Counted from the first letter of the stretch, positions 9,779 to 19,154 are shown. The stretch: 64,000 bases of DNA from Streptomyces tropicalis (GCF_029269835.1 NZ_JARJBB010000003.1:1-64000), one strand, 5' to 3'. Program-made: numbers and translations. The notes: generated from the sequence alone by a model not told the origin.

Positions 9779-10111
9779 GTGAAAAACCGTGAACCGAGTG
9801 ACTTGATCATGTGTCTGGGTGTATCGCTAACGCGGCACCTGGCGGATAAAAGATCCCATTGTTGTACCCTTCACCGCCGGGGCGGCGGCCTCGTGGGCGA
9901 CGCCCCAGTCTGCCACCCGGCGCTCCGTCAAGAGGCTGCCGGTTCCCGTCTGCCCGGGAGTCCCACGCGTCCTCCGTGCGGCGCCCACGGTATCTCCGTG
10001 AGTGCCGCACGGGCGCGGAGCCGCACGCGCGTGTTGTCCGCGACGCGGCGGGCACCTGTCGGATGCGTCCATCCACGCGACACGCGTTCTCAGCTCGATG
10101 TATGCACCAAT

Positions 10112-10127
10112 CCCCACATGTAGTGGT
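10112..10127. promoter_or_regulatory. NrdR box 1
   Basis: CCCCACATGTAGTGGT is a near-palindrome matching the NrdR operator pattern (acaCwATATwGtgt-like). It is paired with a second copy 31 bp downstream, about three helical turns, the arrangement known for NrdR-controlled promoters. Confidence 0.75.
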
Positions 10128-10142
10128 TGGATGGCTACAGTC

Positions 10143-10158
10143 GCCCACAAGTTGTGGT
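10143..10158. promoter_or_regulatory. NrdR box 2
   Basis: GCCCACAAGTTGTGGT is the second and more symmetrical NrdR box, about 107 bp before nrdR. With box 1 it indicates that NrdR autoregulates the nrdR-nrdJ operon. Confidence 0.75.
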
Positions 10159-10264
10159 CCCCCCGGTCTTCGAGTCGCCGGAGATCGCCTATGCTTGGGG
10201 CTGCTTCGCGGGGCTCCTGAGCCCGGCGGGGCTATTGAGTCTGCTGTGAGGAGGGTTGGAGCCC

Positions 10265-10822
10265 ATGCACTGCCCCTTCTGCAGGCACCCCGACAGCCGT
10301 GTGGTGGACAGTCGTACGACCGACGACGGCACGTCGATCCGCCGGCGCCGCCAGTGCCCCGACTGCTCCCGTCGCTTCACGACCGTGGAGACGTGCTCGC
10401 TCATGGTGGTCAAGCGGTCCGGAGTCACCGAGCCCTTCAGCCGCACCAAGGTCATCAACGGCGTGCGCAAGGCGTGCCAGGGACGCCCCGTCACCGAGGA
10501 CGCCCTCGCCCTGCTGGGCCAGCGGGTCGAGGAGGCGGTGCGGGGCAGTGGAAGCGCCGAGGTGGCCGCCCACGACGTGGGGCTCGCCATACTCGGCCCC
10601 TTGCAGGAGCTCGACCTCGTCGCCTTCCTGCGGTTCGCCTCCGTCTACCGGGCGTTCGACTCGCTCGAGGACTTCGAGGCCGCGATCGAGGAGCTCAGGG
10701 ACGGGACGCGACACCCCGCCGCGGAGGACGACGGTGACGACGCCGTCGCGGGGAGCCAGGAGGACGACCGCGGGCACGGAGGGACGGCTGAGGTCCCCGT
10801 GCCGGCAGGCGCCGCCGACTGA
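10265..10822 (+). CDS. nrdR: transcriptional repressor NrdR
   Basis: The repressor of ribonucleotide reductase genes, 185 residues. The N-terminal zinc ribbon is visible as Cys3-Pro-Phe-Cys6 and, about 25 residues later, [10 protein letters not shown]. An ATP-cone follows ([15 protein letters not shown], about residues 46-140), which senses ATP/dATP. An acidic tail follows, longer than usual for the roughly 150-residue family. ATG at 10265 was chosen because family proteins begin MHCPFC; a TTG nine bases upstream is nearer the GAGGAGGG ribosome site and is an alternative. It is followed by nrdJ after 162 bp and carries two NrdR boxes upstream. Confidence 0.95.
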   Translation: MHCPFCRHPDSRVVDSRTTDDGTSIRRRRQCPDCSRRFTTVETCSLMVVKRSGVTEPFSRTKVINGVRKACQGRPVTEDALALLGQRVEEAVRGSGSAEVAAHDVGLAILGPLQELDLVAFLRFASVYRAFDSLEDFEAAIEELRDGTRHPAAEDDGDDAVAGSQEDDRGHGGTAEVPVPAGAAD

Positions 10823-10984
10823 CCGGAGGACCGGCCCGGACCCACGCGTCCGGACCGGCCGGCCGGCGGCGAGGAAGACCGGTTGCGGGCGACATCGACA
10901 GGGGTGCCCGCAGCACCAGACAGAACACCGTGTCTCGGAACATCGGGGCACTTCAGGGCGTTCACGCCCGTACAGGGAGGCGGC

Positions 10985-13885
10985 ATGACAGAGACGGCGA
11001 GCGGTCCGGCACGAGGTTCCCGCGCCAAGGGCGGCAAGGCGGGGAACAAGGGGCTGCACATCGAGCGCGTCCACACCACCCCCGGCGTACACCCGTACGA
11101 CGAGGTGAGCTGGGAGCGCCGTGACGTCGTCATGACCAACTGGCGCGACGGCTCGGTCAACTTCGAGCAGCGCGGCGTCGAGTTCCCCGACTTCTGGTCG
11201 GTGAACGCGGTCAACATCGTCACCAGCAAGTACTTCCGCGGTGCCGTCGGCACCCCGCAGCGCGAGGTCGGCCTGAAGCAGCTGATCGACCGCATCGTGA
11301 AGACCTACCGGAAGGCCGGCGAGGACCACAAGTACTTCGCCTCGCCCGCCGACGCCGAGATCTTCGAGCACGAGCTGGCCTACGCCCTCCTGCACCAGAT
11401 CTTCAGCTTCAACAGCCCCGTGTGGTTCAACGTGGGCACCCCGCAGCCGCAGCAGGTCTCGGCCTGCTTCATCCTGTCCGTCGACGACTCCATGGAGTCG
11501 ATCCTCGACTGGTACAAGGAAGAGGGAATGATCTTCAAGGGCGGCTCCGGCGCCGGCCTGAACCTCTCCCGCATCCGCTCCTCCAAGGAACTGCTGTCCT
11601 CCGGCGGCAACGCCTCCGGCCCGGTCTCCTTCATGCGCGGCGCCGACGCCTCCGCCGGCACCATCAAGTCCGGCGGTGCCACCCGCCGCGCCGCCAAGAT
11701 GGTCATCCTCGACGTCGACCACCCCGACGTGGAGGACTTCATCGAGACCAAGGTGACGGAGGAGAAGAAGATCCGCGCCCTGCGGGACGCGGGCTTCGAC
11801 ATGGACCTGGGCGGCGACGACATCACGTCCGTCCAGTACCAGAACGCCAACAACTCCGTCCGCGTGAACGACGAGTTCATGAAGGCCGTGGAGCAGGACG
11901 GCATGTTCGGCCTGCGCGCGCGGATGACCGGCGAGGTCATCGAGGAGATCGAGGCCAAGTCCCTCTTCCGCAAGATGGCCGAGGCGGCCTGGGCCTGCGC
12001 CGACCCGGGCATCCAGTACGACGACACCATCAACCACTGGCACACCTGCCCGGAGTCCGGCCGGATCAACGGCTCGAACCCCTGCAGCGAGTACATGCAC
12101 CTGGACAACACGTCCTGCAACCTCGCCTCGCTGAACCTGATGAAGTTCCTGAAGGACGACGGCAAGGGCAACCAGTCCTTCGACGTCGAGCGCTTCTCGA
12201 AGGTCGTCGAGCTGGTCATCACCGCGATGGACATCTCGATCTGCTTCGCGGACTTCCCGACCGAGAAGATCGGCGAGAACACCCGCGCCTTCCGCCAGCT
12301 CGGCATCGGCTACGCCAACCTCGGCGCCCTGCTGATGGCGACCGGCCACGCCTACGACTCCGACGGCGGCCGCGCCCTCGCCGCCGCGATCACGTCGCTG
12401 ATGACCGGCACCGCGTACAAGCGCTCCGCCGAGCTGGCCGCGGTCGTCGGCCCGTACGACGGCTACGCCCGCAACGCGCAGCCCCACCAGCGCGTGATGA
12501 AGCAGCACTCCGACGCCAACGCCGTGGCCGTCCGCATGGACGACCTCGACACCCCCGTCTGGGCCGCTGCCACCGAGGCATGGCAGGACGTCCTGCGCCT
12601 CGGTGAGAAGAACGGATTCCGCAACTCCCAGGCGTCCGTGCTCGCCCCGACCGGCACCATCGGCCTGGCGATGTCCTGCGACACCACCGGTGTCGAGCCG
12701 GACCTGGCGCTGGTCAAGTTCAAGAAGCTCGTCGGCGGCGGTTCCATGCAGATCGTCAACGGCACGGTCCCGCAGGCCCTGCGCCGCCTGGGCTACCAGG
12801 AGGAGCAGATCGAGGCGATCGTCGCCCACATCGCCGACCACGGCAATGTGATCGACGCCCCGGGCCTCAGGCCCGAGCACTACGAGGTGTTCGACTGCGC
12901 CATGGGCGAGCGTGCCATCTCCCCGATGGGCCACGTCCGCATGATGGCCGCGATCCAGCCGTGGATCTCCGGTGCCATCTCCAAGACGGTCAACATGCCG
13001 GAGTCGGCGACCGTCGAGGAGGTCGAGGAGATCTACTTCGAGGCCTGGAAGCTCGGCGTCAAGGCGCTCGCGATCTACCGGGACAACTGCAAGGTCGGCC
13101 AGCCGCTCTCCGCCAAGAAGAAGGAGGACGAGAAGGCCGAGGTGACCGCGAAGACCGAGGCCACGATCCGCGAGGCCGTGGAGAAGGTGGTCGAGTACCG
13201 CCCGGTCCGCAAGCGCCTCCCGAAGGGTCGTCCCGGCATCACCACCTCCTTCACCGTCGGCGGTGCCGAGGGCTACATGACCGCCAACTCCTACCCGGAC
13301 GACGGTCTCGGCGAGGTCTTCCTGAAGATGTCCAAGCAGGGCTCGACCCTCGCGGGCATGATGGACGCCTTCTCCATCGCCGTCTCGGTGGGCCTGCAGT
13401 ACGGCGTGCCGCTGGAGACGTACGTCTCCAAGTTCACCAACATGCGCTTCGAGCCGGCCGGCATGACGGACGACCCGGACGTGCGGATGGCGCAGTCGAT
13501 CGTCGACTACATCTTCCGCCGCCTGGCGCTGGACTTCCTGCCCTTCGAGACGCGCTCCGCGCTCGGCATCCACTCCGCCGAGGAGCGCCAGCGTCACCTG
13601 GAGACCGGCTCCTACGAGCCGATCGAGGAGGAGCTCGACGTCGAGGGTCTCGCCCAGTCGGCGCCGCGCCAGACGGACCTGAAGGCCGTCGCCGCACCGC
13701 AGGCCGAGCCCGTCGCGCCCGCGGAGCCCGTCCGGAAGCAGGCGCACACCAGCGCCGAGCTGGTGGAGATGCAGCTGGGCATCCAGGCGGACGCCCCGCT
13801 CTGCTTCTCCTGCGGCACGAAGATGCAGCGGGCCGGCTCCTGCTACATCTGCGAGGGCTGCGGCTCGACCAGCGGCTGCAGCTGA
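10985..13885 (+). CDS. nrdJ: class II (adenosylcobalamin-dependent) ribonucleoside-diphosphate reductase
   Basis: Reduces ribonucleotides to deoxyribonucleotides using coenzyme B12 in place of an Fe or Mn cofactor, so it works without oxygen. It has 966 residues. Features include FNSPVWFNVGT, the Cys in SACFILSVDDSMESIL, the active-site region NPCSEYMHLDNTSCNLASLNL, and the C-terminal Cys-rich tail CFSCGTKMQ...CYICEGCGSTSGCS that shuttles electrons. ATG follows AGGGAGG at 8 nt. It lies in an operon with nrdR and ends before a strong hairpin. No B12 riboswitch was seen here; control appears to be through NrdR. Confidence 0.97.
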   Translation: MTETASGPARGSRAKGGKAGNKGLHIERVHTTPGVHPYDEVSWERRDVVMTNWRDGSVNFEQRGVEFPDFWSVNAVNIVTSKYFRGAVGTPQREVGLKQLIDRIVKTYRKAGEDHKYFASPADAEIFEHELAYALLHQIFSFNSPVWFNVGTPQPQQVSACFILSVDDSMESILDWYKEEGMIFKGGSGAGLNLSRIRSSKELLSSGGNASGPVSFMRGADASAGTIKSGGATRRAAKMVILDVDHPDVEDFIETKVTEEKKIRALRDAGFDMDLGGDDITSVQYQNANNSVRVNDEFMKAVEQDGMFGLRARMTGEVIEEIEAKSLFRKMAEAAWACADPGIQYDDTINHWHTCPESGRINGSNPCSEYMHLDNTSCNLASLNLMKFLKDDGKGNQSFDVERFSKVVELVITAMDISICFADFPTEKIGENTRAFRQLGIGYANLGALLMATGHAYDSDGGRALAAAITSLMTGTAYKRSAELAAVVGPYDGYARNAQPHQRVMKQHSDANAVAVRMDDLDTPVWAAATEAWQDVLRLGEKNGFRNSQASVLAPTGTIGLAMSCDTTGVEPDLALVKFKKLVGGGSMQIVNGTVPQALRRLGYQEEQIEAIVAHIADHGNVIDAPGLRPEHYEVFDCAMGERAISPMGHVRMMAAIQPWISGAISKTVNMPESATVEEVEEIYFEAWKLGVKALAIYRDNCKVGQPLSAKKKEDEKAEVTAKTEATIREAVEKVVEYRPVRKRLPKGRPGITTSFTVGGAEGYMTANSYPDDGLGEVFLKMSKQGSTLAGMMDAFSIAVSVGLQYGVPLETYVSKFTNMRFEPAGMTDDPDVRMAQSIVDYIFRRLALDFLPFETRSALGIHSAEERQRHLETGSYEPIEEELDVEGLAQSAPRQTDLKAVAAPQAEPVAPAEPVRKQAHTSAELVEMQLGIQADAPLCFSCGTKMQRAGSCYICEGCGSTSGCS

Positions 13886-13920
13886 CCCTGAACACCCCCC
13901 GGGTGCGAAGCACCTGACCA

Positions 13921-13954
13921 GGGCGGTGGCCCCGATCCATCGGGTCCACCGCCC
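13921..13954 (+). terminator. terminator of the nrdR-nrdJ operon
   Basis: A 16-bp stem (GGGCGGTGGCCCCGAT / ATCGGGTCCACCGCCC) with one mismatch and a 2-nt nominal loop, 36 bp after the nrdJ stop. Confidence 0.8.
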
Positions 13955-14256
13955 TCGGTGTTCACGGGGGCGCCGACCCGTGGCCGGCGTCCTCCCTGCC
14001 GGCCGGACCTGCGGAACCGCCTGCCTTCCTGGATCCGCGCATCCCCCGGCACCGCTCGCCCGGCGAACCCCGGGCTCACGGCAGGCCGAGCCCGGCAGGT
14101 GAGCCGACCGACGCCTCCCCGACCGCGTCCGCCCGGCGCCGGGCCGCCCGCCCCGCCGAACGTCCGGGCGGGTGGGGCGCAGGCCGTGGCCGGCGCCCCT
14201 GGTGCGCGCTGCCGCGGCGTGTCCGGGCGCGTACGGACCCCGCTGCCCGGTCCGCG
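13955..14256. other. intergenic region, nothing recognised
   Basis: GC-rich spacer between two convergent genes (nrdJ and the TerD gene). I see no supported coding sequence and no repeat beyond the nrdJ terminator at its left edge. Confidence 0.4.
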
Positions 14257-14790
14257 CTACGACCGGTGGACGCTGCCCATGACCCGGGTGAACGTCTCCG
14301 GGTCGCCGTCGAAGCCGTGCAGGCCGGGGCGGAAGGCCCAGGTGCCCGACTCGTCGCGGGCGAACTCCGCCACGGCCGCCGCCGTCGCCCCGAGCACACC
14401 GCCGAAGTCGTCCTCCGCCAGGACCGTGTACCCCTCGCGGATGCGCAGCCCGGGACCGAGCACGTTGACGAAGGTGCGGTGTCCCGCGCCCTGCTGGATC
14501 ACGACGCCGACCACCACGCGCGCGTACCGCTCGGAGAGCCGGTCCAGCTCCAGCGTCATGATCTCGTCCCAGCCGAAGCCCCGGCCGTCCTGGCTGTCGC
14601 GGTTGAGATAGATCGTCCCATCGGGGGAGCGGCTGTCGAAGTGGACCACGTACGCGGGCGGACCGTGCGGGTCGTCGACCGCGTACGTGGCGGCGACGAT
14701 GTCCAGATCCGTCGGCGGCTGTCCCGCCGGACTCGGATCCCACTTCAGAGCCACTTCAGCCTTGCGGATCCCCTTGCTGAGCCCGCTCAC
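14257..14790 (-). CDS. TerD-family protein (tellurite/stress-type)
   Basis: Encodes 177 residues with a single TerD domain. Markers are ALKWDPSP at the start, then DLDIVAATY, HFDSRSPDGTIYLNRDSQDG with the Ca2+-binding acidic residues, and FVNVLGPGLRIREGYTVL. TerD proteins bind calcium and are linked to tellurite resistance, phage inhibition and stress, and are highly multiplied in Streptomyces. The exact role is unknown. GTG at 14790 was chosen because AGGAGGGGGAG lies directly upstream and the family begins near VSGLSKGI. It stands alone, divergent from the next gene. Confidence 0.85.
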   Translation of the reverse strand: MSGLSKGIRKAEVALKWDPSPAGQPPTDLDIVAATYAVDDPHGPPAYVVHFDSRSPDGTIYLNRDSQDGRGFGWDEIMTLELDRLSERYARVVVGVVIQQGAGHRTFVNVLGPGLRIREGYTVLAEDDFGGVLGATAAAVAEFARDESGTWAFRPGLHGFDGDPETFTRVMGSVHRS

Positions 14791-14947
14791 CAGACTCCCC
14801 CTCCTGCGGTCGCCGTGCCTCCCCCTGCCCCAACTGCCCGGCATCAGGGGCTTGTTGTCCATCGTGCCACGTACACGGGGTCACCTGCGCGGGCGCTGTC
14901 CCCGCGAGAGTGACCAACGCCACGGTCCCTGGCCTTACGATGGCGCG

Positions 14948-15553
14948 GTGCTGGTCAAGTGGACTCGCTGCACCGTGGTGGACCGCCGCGGCTTCGAACG
15001 GGGGCAGCGGAAATGGGCGGGGCTTCTGGGGGAGCCGGGGTTTCGGGGGCAGGGCGGCGGCTGGAGCCGGATGCGGCCGCAGGTGGCGCACACCGTCACC
15101 TTCTGGGAGAGCCGTGCCTTCTACGACTCCTTCATGGCCCGCTCCCATGACCGCCTGGCGGTCGCGCAGGCGGGCACGTTCAAGGACGCGCAGGTCAGGC
15201 TCTTCGACCATCGTTTCGACGTGAAGACCGGCTTCGAACCCCGCTTCACCGACGCCGACCTGCTCCGGGTGGCTCTCTGTCGCGTCCACGAGGAGCGGGC
15301 CGAGCACTTCACGCTGATGCAGGAGAAGGTCTGGAACCCGGCGATGGCGGGCTCGCCCGGCATGGTCCGCGGCCTGTTCGGCGAGGCCCCGGGCAGCGAG
15401 TTCCTGGTGATGTCGATGTGGAAGTCGTCCGCCGAACACGGAAAGTACCGCACCGAACGCGTGGAGCGACTGGCGTTGCGCGCCCAGACGGAGGCCGACG
15501 TCGCGCACATAACGGGCGACGTCGTCGCACTCGAACCGGGCTGGACCGTCTGA
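14948..15553 (+). CDS. YdbC-like (DUF4937) alpha/beta-barrel protein
   Basis: Encodes 201 residues in two parts. The first 100 residues (LVKWTRCTV, then SRMRPQVAHTVTFWESRAFYDSFMARSHD) resemble the DUF4937/YdbC group. The second half (RVALCRVHEERAEHFTLMQEKVWNPAM, then MVRGLFGEAPGSEFLVMSMWKSSAEH) looks like a dimeric alpha/beta-barrel antibiotic-monooxygenase-type fold. No catalytic function can be assigned. GTG at 14948 is 6 nt after TACGAT (14936-14941), a good -10 box, and no ribosome site precedes it, so the mRNA is probably leaderless. Confidence 0.7.
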   Translation: MLVKWTRCTVVDRRGFERGQRKWAGLLGEPGFRGQGGGWSRMRPQVAHTVTFWESRAFYDSFMARSHDRLAVAQAGTFKDAQVRLFDHRFDVKTGFEPRFTDADLLRVALCRVHEERAEHFTLMQEKVWNPAMAGSPGMVRGLFGEAPGSEFLVMSMWKSSAEHGKYRTERVERLALRAQTEADVAHITGDVVALEPGWTV

Positions 15554-15689
15554 CCGCCGCGCGTCGTGGTGCGCCACGGGGGCGCGAGGGTGTGCGCTGT
15601 GTGGCGCGCGGTGCACGATCCGTGTGACGTACGCCGTACGGAACCGCTTCGAGTCTTCGATCCGCGGTCGCCCGATCTAGTGTTCTGGC

Positions 15690-16349
15690 ATGGCACGACC
15701 ACGGCGCATCGTCCTTGTCCGGCACGGCGAGTCAACGGGCAATGTTGATGACACCGTGTACGAGCGCGAACCCGATCACGCACTGGCCCTCACCGAGCGC
15801 GGCCGTCGCCAGGCCACGGAGACCGGCAAGGAGCTGCGCGAGATCTTCGGCAGGGAGCGCGTCAGCGTGTACGTCTCCCCGTACCGACGCACCCACGACA
15901 CCCTCCGCGCCTTCCACCTCGACCCCGAGCTCATACGGGTCCGCGAGGAGCCCCGGCTGCGCGAGCAGGACTGGGGGAACTGGCAGGACCGCGACGACGT
16001 CCGGCTGCAGAAGGCCTACCGGGACGCCTACGGCCACTTCTTCTACCGCTTCGCCCAGGGGGAGTCCGGGGCCGACGTGTACGACCGCGTCGGCGGCTTC
16101 CTGGAGAGCCTCTACCGCAGCTTCGAGGCCCCCGACCACCCGCCCAACGTGCTCCTGGTGACGCACGGCCTGGCCATGCGGCTGTTCTGCATGCGCTGGT
16201 TCCACTGGACGGTCGCCGACTTCGAGTGCCTGTCGAACCCCGGGAACGCGGAGATGCGGATGCTCGTTCTCGGAGACGACGGCAAGTACGGCCTCGACCG
16301 GCCGTTCGAGCGCTGGCGGCAGCCCGAACCGTACGGGATCACTGGATAG
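15690..16349 (+). CDS. histidine phosphatase (phosphoglycerate mutase-like)
   Basis: Encodes 219 residues of the histidine phosphatase superfamily. The nucleophile is in IVLVRHGESTGN (His11), the second arginine in SPYRRTHDT, the acid in REQDWG, and the second histidine in LLVTHGLAMRLF. It is a phosphomonoesterase; its substrate (sugar phosphate, nucleotide or protein) is not determined. TAGTGT ends 7 nt before the ATG, suggesting a leaderless start. The next gene starts 12 bp after its stop, so the two form an operon. Confidence 0.85.
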   Translation: MARPRRIVLVRHGESTGNVDDTVYEREPDHALALTERGRRQATETGKELREIFGRERVSVYVSPYRRTHDTLRAFHLDPELIRVREEPRLREQDWGNWQDRDDVRLQKAYRDAYGHFFYRFAQGESGADVYDRVGGFLESLYRSFEAPDHPPNVLLVTHGLAMRLFCMRWFHWTVADFECLSNPGNAEMRMLVLGDDGKYGLDRPFERWRQPEPYGITG

Positions 16350-16361
16350 AGTGGCAGAGCG

Positions 16362-17270
16362 ATGACCCCTGATTCCTCTTCTGTGGAGCGCCTGGAGCGC
16401 GCCCTGGCCAGCCTGCGCGGTCTCGCGGTGGGGGACGCGCTGGGCTCGCAGTTCTTCGTCCCGGTGAACTACCCGCTGCTCAAGCGCCGCGAGCTGCCGC
16501 CCGGCACATGGCAGTGGACCGACGACACGGAGATGGCCGGCTCCGTCGTCGCCGTCCTCGCCTCCCACCACCGCATCGACCAGGACGCCCTCGCGCTGTC
16601 CTTCGCCACGAACCACGACTTCGACCGCGGCTACGGCCCCGCCGTCAACCGCCTGCTCCGCCTCGTCCGCGAGGGCGGCGACTGGCGGGAGCTCGCCGCC
16701 GGCCTCTTCAAGGGCCAGGGCTCCTGGGGCAACGGCGCCGCGATGCGCATCGCCCCGCTGGGCGCCTGGTACGCCGACGACCCCGAGCAGGCCACCCACC
16801 AGGCCGAGATCTCCGCCTACCCCACCCACCAGCACCGCGAGGCCGTCATGGGGGCCATGGCCGTCGCCGCGGCCGCCGCCCTCGCCGCAGCTCCGGGCGG
16901 TCCGCCGAGCGCCGGTGCGCTGCTCGACGGGGTCATCGCCCTCGTACCGTCGAGAAGCGCCGTCGGCGCCGGGCTGCGGCGTGCCAGGGACATGCTCGAC
17001 TACGCCGACGCGGGCACCGTCGCGGCCGTCCTCGGCTGCGGGCGGCGCACGACCGCCCACGACACCGTGCCCTTCGCCCTCTGGTCGGCCGCGCGGGCCC
17101 TCGGGGACTACGAGGAGGCCTTCTGGACGACGGCGCAGGTCGGCGGGGACGTCGACACCACCTGTGCGATCGTCGGCGGCGTGCTCGCCGCGGGCAAGGC
17201 GGGCACCCCGCCCGGTGACTGGGTGGGGCGGACGGAGCTGCTGCCGGAGTGGGTCCCGACCGCGCCGTGA
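16362..17270 (+). CDS. ADP-ribosylglycohydrolase (DraG/ARH family)
   Basis: Encodes 302 residues. Metal-ligand motifs of the ARH family are all present: GLAVGDALGSQ near the N-terminus, QWTDDTEMAGS (about residues 48-58), GNGAAMRIAPLG in the middle, and GGDVDTTCAIVGG near the C-terminus, where the family normally has GGDTDT. It would hydrolyse ADP-ribose linkages from proteins or nucleic acids. It is co-transcribed with the histidine phosphatase 12 bp upstream, hinting at work on phosphorylated nucleotide by-products, which is an inference only. Confidence 0.88.
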   Translation: MTPDSSSVERLERALASLRGLAVGDALGSQFFVPVNYPLLKRRELPPGTWQWTDDTEMAGSVVAVLASHHRIDQDALALSFATNHDFDRGYGPAVNRLLRLVREGGDWRELAAGLFKGQGSWGNGAAMRIAPLGAWYADDPEQATHQAEISAYPTHQHREAVMGAMAVAAAAALAAAPGGPPSAGALLDGVIALVPSRSAVGAGLRRARDMLDYADAGTVAAVLGCGRRTTAHDTVPFALWSAARALGDYEEAFWTTAQVGGDVDTTCAIVGGVLAAGKAGTPPGDWVGRTELLPEWVPTAP

Positions 17271-17772
17271 GTCGACGGCCGCCGCGCCTGACGGCCGGCC
17301 GGTGAGGTGACTTGCTGTCATGTCGGTTCTCCCGGCGTCGTGTTGCCGGATCGACGAGCGAGGGGTGAGCCCGTCCTGCGACTCCAGCACTCTTGCGTAT
17401 GTGCGTTGGCACATGGTGGTGCTCGATTCGGGCCTCGAAGGGCGCTCCCGGGTGGGCGCCGGTCATGCCTGGATTCCTCCCCGAGAGTGACCTGCTCGAT
17501 TTCTCTGATGTATGGGTCGGTTGGGTGGCGCCGAGGGCGCCTCGAGCGGCTCGCCGCCGAGGTCGAACGCGCCTCGGTCGCTGCGTGCGGGGCGACGATC
17601 CGCCGGTCGTGATGTGCAGGTGTGAATGAGGTGACGAGCCGGCGGCCGGATGCGTGAAGGCGGTCGGCGCCGCCGTCGGCGAGCACTCCGGCGCCCGGCC
17701 GGAAGCCGGTGGAGGTGCCGAGGACGACCAGGGTGTCGCCGCCGGATCGGAGCGGCGTAGGCTGAGTACGCC
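17271..17772. other. 502-bp intergenic region, no supported gene; candidate leaderless promoter at right end
   Basis: Codon bias and reading frames do not support a gene. Relatives may carry extra genes here, so decayed sequence is possible. An inverted repeat-like segment with TATGTGC/GCACAT lies near 17398-17415. The hexamer TAGGCT at 17758-17763 stands 9 nt before the rnhB start and is a plausible -10 box. Confidence 0.4.
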
Positions 17773-18474
17773 ATGCCGTACGAACCACCCACCCACACCG
17801 TCGAGCGCTCCCTCCGGGCCACGACCGGAGCGAAGGTCATTGCCGGTGTCGACGAGGTGGGGCGCGGCGCCTGGGCCGGCCCGGTCACCGTCTGCGCGGC
17901 GGTCACCGGACTGCGTCGACCGCCCGACGGGTTGACCGACTCCAAGCTGCTCACCGTCAGGCGGCGCACCGAACTCGCCGGCGAACTCCAGAAGTGGGTC
18001 ACGGCGTACGCCCTCGGGCACTCCTCTCCCGAGGAGATCGACGCGCTGGGCATGACCGCGGCGCTGCGGCTCGCCGCGGTGCGCGCACTGGAGCAGCTGC
18101 CGGCCCGGCCCGATGCGGTCATCCTCGACGGCAAGCACGACTACCTGGGCGCTCCCTGGACGGTCCGCACCGTCATCAAGGGCGACCGGTCGTGCGTGGC
18201 GGTCGCGGCGGCCTCGGTGATAGCCAAGGTCCAGCGCGACAAAATGATGGCCGAACTGGGTGTCGACCATGCAGACTTCGGGTTTGCGGCCAATGCGGGC
18301 TATCCGTCGCCCGTGCACAAGGCCGCGCTGGAGGAGCGGGGACCCACCCCGTACCACCGGCTGTCGTGGGCGTATCTTGATGGGCTGCCCCAGTGGCGGC
18401 ACCTGAAGAAGGTCCGCGTGGGGCCGGACGGAGGCGTTCCGGAGATCGAGGGTCAGCTCGGCTTCGACTTCTGA
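17773..18474 (+). CDS. rnhB: ribonuclease HII
   Basis: Cleaves RNA in RNA-DNA hybrids and removes single ribonucleotides from DNA. It has 233 residues. The catalytic acids are in [13 protein letters not shown] (the DE pair, about residues 27-28) and in VILDGKHDY (about residue 118), with the final acid in [17 protein letters not shown] replaced by the usual type II context. [13 protein letters not shown] is the conserved substrate loop. The ATG has no ribosome site and is close to a -10 box. Ribonucleotide excision fits the neighbouring ribonucleotide reductase and helicase genes. Confidence 0.95.
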   Translation: MPYEPPTHTVERSLRATTGAKVIAGVDEVGRGAWAGPVTVCAAVTGLRRPPDGLTDSKLLTVRRRTELAGELQKWVTAYALGHSSPEEIDALGMTAALRLAAVRALEQLPARPDAVILDGKHDYLGAPWTVRTVIKGDRSCVAVAAASVIAKVQRDKMMAELGVDHADFGFAANAGYPSPVHKAALEERGPTPYHRLSWAYLDGLPQWRHLKKVRVGPDGGVPEIEGQLGFDF

Positions 18475-18542
18475 CGGTTCCACTCGCTCGGATGTGCCAC
18501 CCGCCTGCGCGAGCCGCACCAACGTTTGATAAACATCAGCCC

Positions 18543-19154
18543 ATGCCTCTCCTTCCCGAGGAGCCTCAGATTCACGAGAGTGTCCAGGGTCCCCGCGTCG
18601 CTCCGGCCACCGGCCGCACCGCGCCGACCCCTCGTCCCGTACCCGGTCCCCGCCCCGCGGCCCCTTCGCGGCCCGGTCGTCCCGGTCCCCGGCCCGCGCT
18701 GCCGACGCAGCGCGCCGCGCGGGAGTCGGGCGCGGCCAGGCCCGGAGCGCCGGCCCCGGCCGCCGCGGCCCCGCAGATCCAGCTGATCCCCGCATCCGCC
18801 GAGGGGGCGCTCGACGCCGCCGAGGAAGCCGTGGACCTGCTGCTCGACTCCGGTCGTGCCCCCGGCGACGTGCTGGTGGTCACCACCGGTGAGTCGCACC
18901 CGTGGGCCGCCCACGAGCTGTCCTTCGGCGAAACCGCCTACTGGGCGCAGCACGACGCGGGCGACGACGTCTTCTACGCGGACGCCGCCCACGTCTCCCG
19001 CGCCGGGACCCGGCCCGTGGTCGTGGTCGCGATCAACGGCGGAGCTGCTTCCGCCACCACCGCCCTGCCCGTGGCCCACACTCGAGCCGGCAGCCTGCTG
19101 ATCGTCTGCGGTGACCCGCAGCAGATCAACTCGGCGCTCGGCGCGGGCGTCTGA
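18543..19154 (+). CDS. conserved hypothetical protein with a helicase-C-like tail
   Basis: Encodes 203 residues. The first 75 are Pro/Arg/Ala-rich and probably disordered. The folded part (about 80-203) contains EEAVDLLLDSGRAPGDVLVVTTG, then RPVVVVAINGG and ALPVAHTRAGSLLIVCGDP. These resemble strands and motif VI of UvrD/RecD-type superfamily 1 helicase C-terminal domains (where one expects VAxTRA). There is no Walker A, so it cannot be a helicase on its own. It lies 68 bp after rnhB. Function unknown. Confidence 0.6.
   Translation: MPLLPEEPQIHESVQGPRVAPATGRTAPTPRPVPGPRPAAPSRPGRPGPRPALPTQRAARESGAARPGAPAPAAAAPQIQLIPASAEGALDAAEEAVDLLLDSGRAPGDVLVVTTGESHPWAAHELSFGETAYWAQHDAGDDVFYADAAHVSRAGTRPVVVVAINGGAASATTALPVAHTRAGSLLIVCGDPQQINSALGAGV

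Noticed and set aside
9880..9925. AGTCTGCCACCCGGC resembling a B12-box upstream of nrdR-nrdJ
   Set aside because: The rest of the adenosylcobalamin riboswitch core is absent, and the segment lies too close to the lexA promoter; NrdR boxes explain the regulation.
17318..17788. Long open frame on the minus strand across 17318-17788
   Set aside because: Composition is Arg/Pro-rich, it overlaps the rnhB start, and no family resemblance was seen.
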